Shown here piece after piece: positions 23,375 to 29,053 of a stretch of 29,053 nucleotides of DNA. The DNA is from an uncultured Verrucomicrobiales bacterium (lineage in GTDB: Bacteria > Verrucomicrobiota > Verrucomicrobiia > Verrucomicrobiales > Akkermansiaceae). The stretch spans positions 1 through 29,053 of the forward strand of contig CALFTQ010000017.1 in the NCBI GenBank assembly GCA_937916135.1, written 5' to 3'. Under the pieces are notes generated by a model, which was given only the letters and a program-made list of their open reading frames with translations, was not told the DNA's origin and searched no databases. Each line of letters opens with the position of its first letter. Position 1 is the first letter of the stretch. The translations under genes and the position numbers were made by a program.

Positions 23375-23387
23375 AGAGACTGATACC

Positions 23388-23666
23388 ATGCCCGTTGTTC
23401 TCACAATATTCGGATTTTGCATCTTCAGCTTCACCTCTGCCTGCCTGGGGCGTCAGGTGTGTGGGTTCTGGTTCTATCTGGCGGCTGTGATGCTGGGGTT
23501 GCCGGTGGCATTCGGGTGTGCTGTGGCAGGCTGGCAGGTGTATGGCTGGAGCAGTGGCCTGTGGATGGGGGTGAGCGCTTTGCTGGTGGTGCTGTTTCTG
23601 CGGGCGTTCTGCGTGTTCTGGCTGCGTATGTGCCGCCGCCTGCATATATGGATTCATCGAAGGTGA
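23388..23666 (+). CDS. Small hydrophobic membrane protein, unknown function
   Basis: The 92-residue product begins MPVVLTIFGFCIFSFTSACLG. It has about three hydrophobic segments: residues 2-20, 24-48 (FWFYLAAVMLGLPVAFGCAV) and 55-78 (MGVSALLVVLFLRAFCVFWL). It ends with a basic tail (RMCRRLHIWIHRR), so an inner-membrane protein is likely. No family is recognised. The ATG at 23388 follows a plausible promoter; an upstream in-frame start at 23346 would lie inside that promoter. Its 3' end overlaps the 3' end of the convergent yjdF-like gene by 13 bp, which is unusual here and leaves some doubt that it is a real gene. Confidence 0.55.
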   Translation: MPVVLTIFGFCIFSFTSACLGRQVCGFWFYLAAVMLGLPVAFGCAVAGWQVYGWSSGLWMGVSALLVVLFLRAFCVFWLRMCRRLHIWIHRR

Positions 23667-24250
23667 TGCCTGTGGTTCTGCTGGTAGAAGATGAGGGCGG
23701 CCAGAGCCCCGCCGAGCGTGTCGAGCAGCATGTCCTTGTGGGCGTCCCACTCGTCTCCCTGGGAGCCGAGGAATGCCTGGCCGGCAGTGCCTCCGTCGAT
23801 TTCAGCGTATATCCATTCCACAAGCTCCCACAAGCCGGCCAGCGCCAGAATGAATACCAGGCTGAACCATGCGGCGGTGGATACGCTGTTGACAATGCGC
23901 TGCCGCCACAGCAATTCCGCAATGGCGATACCACCCAGCCCCACGGCAAAGTGGGCTACGCGGTCATAGTGATTGCGCTCGAATCCGAATAAATCAGTGA
24001 TGGCGCCGAAGGGTACAAATTCAAAGGTATAGTGCGCGCCCACTATCTGCATGGCGCACCAGAGCCCCATGCATGCATAGGCGGTGTCGGAGAAGCGGAA
24101 CCGCCGGAAGGTGCAAACCAGGGCCCCCACGAGCAGGAATACGGAGCTCATCTCTGTCCACCACACCTGCTCATCATGTGGAGAGATGCCGGACCAGATG
24201 GTCAGCACCGCCAGCAGCACAAGCAGGATATGGGGGAGCCGCCGGTTCAT
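23654..24250 (-). CDS. YjdF-like (DUF2238) inner-membrane protein
   Basis: The 198-residue protein has about five or six membrane segments: residues about 8-22, 34-48, 58-70, 98-112, 125-145 and 178-192. Family-like charged motifs include NHYDRVAHFAVGL in the middle and GDEWDAHKDMLLDTLGGAL near the end, characteristic of DUF2238/YjdF membrane proteins as I recall them. The function of the family is unknown. It is the last gene of a five-gene operon, 17 bp after the lipoprotein gene. It overlaps a small convergent gene by 13 bp. Confidence 0.82.
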   Translation of the reverse strand: MNRRLPHILLVLLAVLTIWSGISPHDEQVWWTEMSSVFLLVGALVCTFRRFRFSDTAYACMGLWCAMQIVGAHYTFEFVPFGAITDLFGFERNHYDRVAHFAVGLGGIAIAELLWRQRIVNSVSTAAWFSLVFILALAGLWELVEWIYAEIDGGTAGQAFLGSQGDEWDAHKDMLLDTLGGALAALIFYQQNHRHHLR

Positions 24251-24267
24251 TCTTCTTGCTTCTCTTC

Positions 24268-24729
24268 TTAGTTATCCTTATCTTCAGTTTCCTCTGCCCC
24301 AGTGGCTTCGTATTCGGGTTTCACCGGGGTGTGCAGACGGATGAATTCTCTGATTTCATCGAACTTCTCCGGGCTGACGACATAATCAGTCAAGCCTTGG
24401 TCCATGTCGGTGATGAGGATGCCGTCCAGGTCGCGCTCAATGTGGTAGTAGTACTCTTTTTCACCGCTGCGGCAAATCCCCATGGTGGGCTGGGTGTCCT
24501 GAAAAGTGCTGATGACATCTGCCGAATCGAAGAAGTCGCGGTTTCTGGTGCGGGGCTTATACTCATTTTCCGGTGTGGGGACATCGGCCATCATCTGTTC
24601 AAATTGGAGGATAGCCTCATCATCCTCAATCATGAGGCTTTCGCCCTCATCGAAGGGATCGAGTATGAGCTGGTTCTGGGTGCAGCCGAGCAGCGCCAGT
24701 GTGAGAAGCAGGGAAGGAATGCGTTTCAT
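24268..24729 (-). CDS. Lipoprotein of unknown function
   Basis: The 153-residue product begins MKRIPSLLLTLALLGCTQNQ, with lipobox LLGC and lipidated Cys16. The mature part is acidic and polar (SLMIEDDEAILQFEQMMADV; a C-terminal stretch rich in Glu/Asp) with no recognised domain. The ATG at 24729 is preferred because the lipoprotein signal begins there and menA ends 17 bp upstream; a much longer open frame runs back through menA in another frame. It is co-transcribed with menA and the yjdF-like gene. Confidence 0.8.
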   Translation of the reverse strand: MKRIPSLLLTLALLGCTQNQLILDPFDEGESLMIEDDEAILQFEQMMADVPTPENEYKPRTRNRDFFDSADVISTFQDTQPTMGICRSGEKEYYYHIERDLDGILITDMDQGLTDYVVSPEKFDEIREFIRLHTPVKPEYEATGAEETEDKDN

Positions 24730-24746
24730 GGTAGAGCGAAAAAAAA

Positions 24747-25655
24747 TCAGATAGTGAGCGCGAGCAGGAAAAGCCCCATGTGCAGGGAGGAGAGCCCCAA
24801 CAGCATGTTCATCTTCTTGTTGGCCGGCATGGTGTGCAGCTTCAGCAGGATGAACCCGCCCACCACAATGGCGGCAAGCCAGACCAGGTTCCACTGGAAC
24901 CCCGGGAGGAAAAAGGCGGTCTGCTTCAGGGTGACATAGGGCGCAATGAGGAAGGCGGAGGCCAGCCCACGGGCCCGTTTGTCTCCCAGTCGCACGGCAA
25001 GTGTGCGTTTGCCGGTGGTGGAGTCTTCTTTGCGGTCGCGGATGTTGTTCACCTCGATGAGCAGGCAGGAAAGCAGCCCGCACTGAATACCCAGCACGAA
25101 AGCCCCTGCATAGATTTCTGCATAGCCCGGCTGCCAGCCTATCTGCACAAATACCGTGCCTGCAACGGCAACCAGACCGAAGAAGAGCAGCACAAAAAGC
25201 TCACCCAGCCCGTGGTAGGCCAGTGGCCAGGGCCCCCCGGTATAGCCATAGGCAAAGAACAGACTCGGAATCCCGATGAGCAGCACCGGCCAGCCTTGTG
25301 CCATGATGAGCGGCAGGCCGAATGCCGAGGCTGCCACCAGGAAGAAACAGCCCCACAACTTAACAGTCAGTGGCGTCATATCCCCGCTGGCCGTGATGCG
25401 CCGCGGCCCCTGCCGCTTGTCCGTATCAGCGTTCTTGGTGGCATCAATCGCATCGTTGAAGAAATTGCAGGCAATCTGGATGCAGGCGCAGCTCAATGCG
25501 GTGAAGGCGGCCAGCCACCAGTCGAGCCGTATACCTGTTTCCGGGAAATGCTGCTGGAATTTCCAGACGATAAGGCAACCGGCCCATACGGCCACGAAGC
25601 CGGCTGGAAGGGTTTTCGGCCTGGCTGCCAGGATAATGGAACGGAGTTTATTCAT
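24747..25655 (-). CDS. menA: 1,4-dihydroxy-2-naphthoate polyprenyltransferase MenA
   Basis: This 302-residue UbiA-superfamily membrane protein begins MNKLRSIILAARPKTLPAGF. It has the first Asp-rich prenyl diphosphate/Mg site NFFNDAIDATKNADTDKRQG at about residues 64-83 and the second region EVNNIRDRKEDSTTGKRTLA at about 195-215, with eight to nine membrane helices. It attaches the polyprenyl tail to dihydroxynaphthoate to make demethylmenaquinone, so the organism makes menaquinone for respiration. It is 11 bp downstream of the DUF3820-like gene, in the middle of the pyrC operon. Other UbiA enzymes are less likely given ARPKTLPAG. Confidence 0.93.
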   Translation of the reverse strand: MNKLRSIILAARPKTLPAGFVAVWAGCLIVWKFQQHFPETGIRLDWWLAAFTALSCACIQIACNFFNDAIDATKNADTDKRQGPRRITASGDMTPLTVKLWGCFFLVAASAFGLPLIMAQGWPVLLIGIPSLFFAYGYTGGPWPLAYHGLGELFVLLFFGLVAVAGTVFVQIGWQPGYAEIYAGAFVLGIQCGLLSCLLIEVNNIRDRKEDSTTGKRTLAVRLGDKRARGLASAFLIAPYVTLKQTAFFLPGFQWNLVWLAAIVVGGFILLKLHTMPANKKMNMLLGLSSLHMGLFLLALTI

Positions 25656-25666
25656 AAGAAAAGGTT

Positions 25667-25960
25667 TTATTTGCGGGGGAAGTGGCGGCGGCCACCGGCT
25701 GCAGAGCGGAAGGGATGGAAGAGATTATCCAGCCCGCTGTTCTTGATGAGCAGCGTCTGCTCCATCAGGCGTCCCAGCTTGCCTTTGGGCCAGCCGCGCT
25801 GCCAGAACCAGTCCAGATACTCCGTGGGCAGGTCCATAAGCGGGCATCCTTCCGGCGGGTAATTCTTCGGGCCGTACATGCCGTAGGGCATGTGTGTGGC
25901 GGCTATGTCTGCGAGCAACTGCCGCAGGTCATCGGCCGTGGGTATGGGGGCTTCTTCCAT
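25667..25960 (-). CDS. Small DUF3820-like protein
   Basis: The 97-residue protein has HMPYGMYGPKNYPPEG followed by PLMDLPTEYLDWFWQRGW at about residues 23-57. This matches the pattern of DUF3820 (MPFGKYKG..L.DLP..YL.WL..), a family of unknown role sometimes linked to nuclease-type proteins. The C-terminus is basic (AAGGRRHFPRK). Its ATG overlaps the pyrC stop by one base (TGATG), so translation is probably coupled to pyrC. menA follows after 11 bp. The family call is made from motif memory. Confidence 0.75.
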   Translation of the reverse strand: MEEAPIPTADDLRQLLADIAATHMPYGMYGPKNYPPEGCPLMDLPTEYLDWFWQRGWPKGKLGRLMEQTLLIKNSGLDNLFHPFRSAAGGRRHFPRK

Positions 25961-26967
25961 CAGTGGACGATACTCCAGCCAATGCTCTCACCGGCATACA
26001 TGGGCACTACTTCCTGGCCGTAGCTGCGGTACGCTGCCGGCACGCTCATGGGCGTATCGCGCAGCGTTACCAGCTTCTGCGCCGGGGTGAGCCCGTACCA
26101 CTTGCAGGCATTGCCGCTCACAAAGGCCTGCAGTTTGTCCAGCGCGCTGTGTGCAGCAAAAATTTCTGCTAGTTTGGGCAAGGCTACAGGGCCGGTAAAC
26201 ACCCCGGCGGCGCAGCCGCAGGCTTCTTTCTTGCAGCGCGGGTGCGGGGCAGAATCGGAGCCGAAGAACAGGCGCGGGTGCCCCCCCAGCGCCGCGTGAA
26301 GCAGAGCATCGCGATCCTCCGGGCGCTTTGCAATCGGCTTGCAGAAAAGGTGCGGGCGCAGGGCGCCGCCTGCTACATCGTCCAGCGTGATGATAAGGTG
26401 CTGCAGCGTGACCGTGGCGCAGATGTTCGGGAACTCATCCAGCAGCTGCAGTGCAGCAGCGGTGGTGATATGCTCCATGCTGAGCTTCAGTCCCGGGTAC
26501 CTGGTGGCCAGGTGACGGTACACCGCCAGGAATTCCTGCTCGCGGTCCATCACAAAACCGTGGCTTTCGCCATGCACCAGCAGGGGAATGCCCAGTTCTT
26601 CCATGAGACGCAACGTGGTATCGGCCTGGGCCATGTCGGAAACGCCACCCTCGCTGTTGGTGGTGATACCGGCGGGGTAAAGCTTGAAGCCGAAGAAGCC
26701 GGGAGTCTCCCTGGCTGCCAGCAGCTCCTTTTCCCCAAGCGCGGTGAAGAACAGGGTCATGTACGGCGTGAACGCAGCCCCGTCCAGCGCTGCCGCGATG
26801 CGTGCAGCATAGCCCTGCATCATCTCCGGTGTGGTCACCGGCGGAACCAGGTTCGGCATAATCACGGCTCCGGCAAAATCAGCAGAAAGCGGCGCGGTCA
26901 GCTTCAGCATGTCGCCATCGCGCAGGTGCAGGTGCATATCCAGCGGGGAATTCAGCGTTATCTCCAT
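25960..26967 (-). CDS. pyrC: Dihydroorotase PyrC (class II)
   Basis: The 335-residue protein begins MEITLNSPLDMHLHLRDGDML with the metal-binding HxH pair. It has the carboxylated-lysine region GFKLYPAGITTNSEGGVSD (about residues 95-113), LVHGESHG, SMEHITT and the catalytic Asp in FFGSDSAPHPR. This is the class II dihydroorotase pattern of E. coli PyrC. It closes carbamoyl-aspartate to dihydroorotate in pyrimidine synthesis. The start at 26967 is favoured because a clear promoter ends 7 nt upstream; the longer reading from 27036 lies within that promoter. It is the first gene of a five-gene operon. Confidence 0.96.
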   Translation of the reverse strand: MEITLNSPLDMHLHLRDGDMLKLTAPLSADFAGAVIMPNLVPPVTTPEMMQGYAARIAAALDGAAFTPYMTLFFTALGEKELLAARETPGFFGFKLYPAGITTNSEGGVSDMAQADTTLRLMEELGIPLLVHGESHGFVMDREQEFLAVYRHLATRYPGLKLSMEHITTAAALQLLDEFPNICATVTLQHLIITLDDVAGGALRPHLFCKPIAKRPEDRDALLHAALGGHPRLFFGSDSAPHPRCKKEACGCAAGVFTGPVALPKLAEIFAAHSALDKLQAFVSGNACKWYGLTPAQKLVTLRDTPMSVPAAYRSYGQEVVPMYAGESIGWSIVH

Positions 26968-26974
26968 GCCCCTC

Positions 26975-27003
26975 ATTCTACCATAGCTCCCCACGCTTTT
27001 CAA
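26975..27003 (-). promoter_or_regulatory. Promoter of the pyrC operon
   Basis: On the minus strand, -35 TTGAAA (27003-26998), a 17-nt spacer and -10 TAGAAT (26980-26975) end 7 nt before the ATG at 26967. This predicts a leaderless mRNA. Confidence 0.85.
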
Positions 27004-27071
27004 GCGCAGGATAAACAAAAGAAACGCCCGCCTCACTACATGATATGGCAGTCAGCACTTTTGGCATGTAC

Positions 27072-27100
27072 TTGACACGCGCGTAGAAAAGTGGCAGAAT
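27072..27100 (+). promoter_or_regulatory. Promoter of the thioredoxin-fold lipoprotein-trpS operon
   Basis: Perfect -35 TTGACA (27072-27077), a 17-nt spacer and -10 CAGAAT (27095-27100) end 7 nt before the ATG at 27108. It faces away from the pyrC promoter, with about 70 bp between the two -35 boxes. Confidence 0.85.
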
Positions 27101-27107
27101 AGGTGGC

Positions 27108-27662
27108 ATGAAGCGCTATCTACTCCCGGTCGCCCTGCTGCTCCCCCTGCTCTGCGTGAGCTGTGGAGAATCCGACCAGGAGAAGCGAGACCGCGCGGCT
27201 CAATTCACCACGCCCACCAAACCGGCGCCCAACCCGCAGCGGGAATCGCTGCAGTCCCTCATCCGCACAGATAAACAAGTGCCTACCACCCTGCAAGGAC
27301 GCCCGAAATTCGAGCTTTACAGTGTGTACGAAGGTCAGGATATGCGCCAGGTCACCGAGGTATCCGGGCGCACCCTGCTGCTCTGCTTCACTGCCCCCTG
27401 GTGCCGCCACAGCAACGCTATGCGCAAATCTCTGCAAGAACTGGCCGCGCAAGAAAAAGGCGGCGTGCAGGTAGTGGAAATCAATGCAGATGACTACCCC
27501 GCCATTGCCGAGGACTACGGCCTGACCAAGGTGCCCACCACCGTATTCTATGCGGAGGGTATCAAGCTGCGCAGCATCGAAGGAGCCTTCACGGCCGAAA
27601 GCCTGGGGAACTATCTGCACGCCCTTCTCACCCAGGAAGAAGAGGAAGCGGAAGAACCCTGA
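27108..27662 (+). CDS. Thioredoxin-fold lipoprotein with a single active-site cysteine
   Basis: The 184-residue product begins MKRYLLPVALLLPLLCVSCGE, a lipoprotein signal with lipobox CVSC and lipidated Cys19. A polar linker follows. The thioredoxin-like domain (about residues 68-178) has LLLCFTAPWCRHSNAMRKSL and the cis-Pro region LTKVPTTVFYAEG. The usual CxxC is CRHS, so only the first cysteine remains. The protein cannot act as a normal dithiol oxidoreductase; monothiol or structural roles are possible. The C-terminus is very acidic (QEEEEAEEP). It is followed by trpS after 38 bp. The ATG is fixed by the signal peptide and promoter. Confidence 0.85.
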   Translation: MKRYLLPVALLLPLLCVSCGESDQEKRDRAAQFTTPTKPAPNPQRESLQSLIRTDKQVPTTLQGRPKFELYSVYEGQDMRQVTEVSGRTLLLCFTAPWCRHSNAMRKSLQELAAQEKGGVQVVEINADDYPAIAEDYGLTKVPTTVFYAEGIKLRSIEGAFTAESLGNYLHALLTQEEEEAEEP

Positions 27663-27700
27663 TCCCCAACCTTTACCAACACACAGATACACAGAACATT

Positions 27701-28675
27701 ATGCGATTCCTCACAGGATTACAGCCCAGCGGCCAGCTCCATATCGGCAACTATTTCGGTGCCATTGAACCCGCCGTGCGGCTCCAGGAAAAAGGCGAGG
27801 CCTTCTATTTCATTGCCAACTACCACGCCATGACCACTATGGAAAGCGCCGAAAAACTGCGAGAAAATACGCGCGGGCTGGCCGTGGACTTCCTGGCATG
27901 CGGGCTCGACCCGGAAAAAGCAGTATTCTTCGCCCAGTCTGCCGTGCCGGAGGTGAACGAGCTGGCCTGGGTTCTTTCCACCCTGTGCCCCATGGGCCTG
28001 CTGGAGCGCTGCCACTCCTACAAGGACAAGGTAGCCAAGGGATTTGCCGCCAGTCACGCACTCTTTGCCTACCCTGCCCTCATGGCGGCAGATATTCTGC
28101 TGTACGATTCCGATGCCGTACCCGTAGGCAAAGACCAGAAGCAGCACCTCGAAGTAACCCGTGACCTCGCAGGCAAGATTAACGACACCTTCGGCGAAGG
28201 CCTGCTCAAGATGCCCGAAGCAATCATCTCCGAAGCCACCGCCGTGGTGCCCGGGCTGGATGGTCAGAAAATGAGCAAGAGCTACGGCAACACCCTACCC
28301 ATTTTCGGAGACGAAAAGCCCCTCCGCAAGCTCATCAACAAAAAGGTCGTGACCGATGCCACCCCGCTGGAGGCCCCGAAACCCACGGAAAACTCCATCA
28401 TCCTGGCCCTCTATAAGCTTTTTGCCACACCGGAGCAGCACCAGGCCATGGTCAATGCCCACCTCGCCGGCGGCGTAGGCTACGGGCAGTTCAAGAAAGA
28501 CCTTTTCGAAGCCTACTGGGAATATTTCCGCACCGCCCGCGAAAAACGGGAATGGATCCTCGCCCACCCCGGATATGTGGACGACGTGCTCACCACCGGC
28601 GCCGCCCGCGCCCGAGAAGAGGCGGCCAAGGTGCTCACCCGCGTTCGCAAGGCGGTAGGCCTCGCCTGGGTTTAA
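27701..28675 (+). CDS. trpS: Tryptophan-tRNA ligase
   Basis: This 324-residue class I synthetase starts MRFLTGLQPSGQLHIGNYFG, with the HIGH-type motif HIGN at residues 14-17. It has the bacterial TrpRS segments YDSDAVPVGKDQKQHLEVTRD (about 137-157) and KMSKSYGNTLPIF (KMSKS near residue 190). It charges tRNA-Trp with tryptophan in the cytosol, and the length fits bacterial TrpRS. It is preceded by the thioredoxin-fold gene, probably on the same mRNA, and followed by a perfect terminator. Confidence 0.97.
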   Translation: MRFLTGLQPSGQLHIGNYFGAIEPAVRLQEKGEAFYFIANYHAMTTMESAEKLRENTRGLAVDFLACGLDPEKAVFFAQSAVPEVNELAWVLSTLCPMGLLERCHSYKDKVAKGFAASHALFAYPALMAADILLYDSDAVPVGKDQKQHLEVTRDLAGKINDTFGEGLLKMPEAIISEATAVVPGLDGQKMSKSYGNTLPIFGDEKPLRKLINKKVVTDATPLEAPKPTENSIILALYKLFATPEQHQAMVNAHLAGGVGYGQFKKDLFEAYWEYFRTAREKREWILAHPGYVDDVLTTGAARAREEAAKVLTRVRKAVGLAWV

Positions 28676-28697
28676 AACACCCCTGCATCCATCTGCC

Positions 28698-28734
28698 AAC
28701 CGTGAAACGCCCTCGTTTCACGGTTGCTTTTTTA
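28698..28734 (+). terminator. Terminator after trpS
   Basis: AACCGTGAAACG pairs perfectly with CGTTTCACGGTT (12 bp, 4-nt loop) and is followed by GCTTTTTTATT, 22 bp after the stop codon. Confidence 0.97.
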
Positions 28735-28744
28735 TTAGCTCCAG

Positions 28745-28816
28745 CAATTATTGACGCAGCAATTAAAGAAAATTGCTTTGACGGAACGTCAAAGCGGAAT
28801 TTGTCGTTCCGACAAA
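28745..28816. repeat. 15-nt repeat merging into three consecutive hairpins
   Basis: A 15-nt unit (28745-28759), shared with 23067-23109, runs into three near-abutting perfect hairpins: GCAATT-AAAGAA-AATTGC (28759-28776), TTTGACG-GAA-CGTCAAA (28777-28793) and, after GCGGAA, TTTGTCG-TTC-CGACAAA (28800-28816). The second and third have complementary loops (GAA and TTC). They sit directly before the polymerase-like fragment. Confidence 0.8.
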
Positions 28817-28824
28817 AGCACGAG

Positions 28825-29053
28825 GTGGGAGGCTATGACATCGAGAATCTTACCGACCCGGTACGCCGCCGGCAGTACAGTGGTGCTATCACGACCGATG
28901 CCTACGGGCGAGAAATCCCGGCTCATTCCCACGGCACACACAACCTTGGCCGTTACACGTCCTCCACGAAGCTGATTCTACAAGCCGTCACCGAGCTGGC
29001 CGACAGGCTCGTGGATATGAATCTGCTGGTACGCCGGCTTAATATCGTTGCCA
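28825..29053 (+). pseudogene. 3' fragment of a Y-family DNA polymerase (UmuC/DinB-like), continues past the right edge
   Basis: In the frame starting GTG at 28825 the DNA encodes VGGYDIENLTDPVRRRQYSG, then TDAYGREIPAHSHGTHNLGR and YTSSTKLILQAVTELADRLV, followed by MNLLVRRLNIVA at the edge. This resembles the C-terminal little-finger region of UmuC/DinB-like polymerases of the kind found in Firmicutes and other gut bacteria (HGTxNL.RYTSSTKLI..AV.EL.DRIV..NLLVRR.NI.A). The catalytic palm and fingers, about 300 residues, are absent upstream: the frame runs back into repeats and the trpS terminator with no ATG. It is therefore most likely a truncated remnant. A 12-mer at its start, CGAGGTGGGAGG, also occurs in the 21934 repeat. 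An annotated short gene cannot be excluded, since the 3' end is outside the window. Confidence 0.6.

Larger units (their letters stand above)
22903..23387. other. 485-bp non-coding region upstream of birA
   Basis: This gap between divergent genes holds the birA promoter, a 15-nt tandem repeat (23067-23109), palindromic repeat copy D (23134-23257) and the promoter of the small membrane protein. An open frame runs across it on the plus strand, but it reads straight through the palindrome and is not supported as a gene. Confidence 0.65.

Noticed and set aside
28702..28824. Upstream GTG start extending the polymerase fragment back to the trpS terminator
   Set aside because: It would translate through the terminator stem and three hairpins; similarity to polymerases is only seen from about 28825 onward.

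Overview
The window is GC-rich DNA from a bacterium that most likely belongs to the Verrucomicrobiota, probably near Akkermansiaceae. This is an inference. It rests on a tiny very basic protein at 3945-4100 typical of the Verrucomicrobia/Chlamydiae/Planctomycetes group, a dnaK-groES-groEL cluster, menaquinone synthesis (MenA), and the absence of Shine-Dalgarno sequences before nearly every gene. No tRNA, rRNA, CRISPR array, transposase gene or prophage was found.

Layout. 1-2670 (minus) is the chaperone cluster dnaK, groES, groEL; groEL runs off the left edge. 3200-3685 (minus) is a glycine-zipper lipoprotein. 3945-4100 encodes the small basic protein, 4198-5550 an RsuA/RluB pseudouridine synthase with a long repetitive arginine-rich tail, and 5642-6994 an exported Sel1-repeat protein. 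7053-9023 holds transaldolase and UDP-glucose 4-epimerase. 9470-14634 (minus) holds a secreted protein with two polysaccharide deacetylase domains (the first apparently dead), a dynamin-like membrane GTPase and RarA. 14681-15865 (minus) is an RlmI-type rRNA methyltransferase. 16223-20094 is a compact operon: HIT protein, GH31 glucosidase and a soluble PAS histidine kinase. 20325-21875 (minus) encodes two exported proteins, and 22177-22902 (minus) a biotin ligase. 23388-23666 is a small membrane protein. 23654-26967 (minus) is a five-gene operon: pyrC, a DUF3820-like gene, menA, a lipoprotein gene and a yjdF-like gene. 27108-28675 encodes a thioredoxin-fold lipoprotein and TrpRS. The right edge carries the 3' part of what looks like a Y-family DNA polymerase gene.

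The genes are mostly housekeeping; the novelty lies between them. (1) The 230-bp gap between two convergent genes at 20095-20324 is filled by an array of eight small hairpins of differing sequence. Each is joined to the same 7-nt tag, ATATCGT, with four units in one orientation and four in the other. (2) Four intergenic copies of a 69-bp near-perfect palindrome occur with partly conserved flanks, one carrying long extra terminal inverted repeats. (3) A second palindromic family is built from TACGAAGT/TACGAGGT-like units. (4) A 15-nt tandem unit occurs at two sites. (5) A run of three abutting hairpins precedes the polymerase fragment. (6) Nine or more genes have good -35/-10 promoters whose -10 box ends only 5-14 nt before the start codon, which predicts leaderless or nearly leaderless mRNAs.
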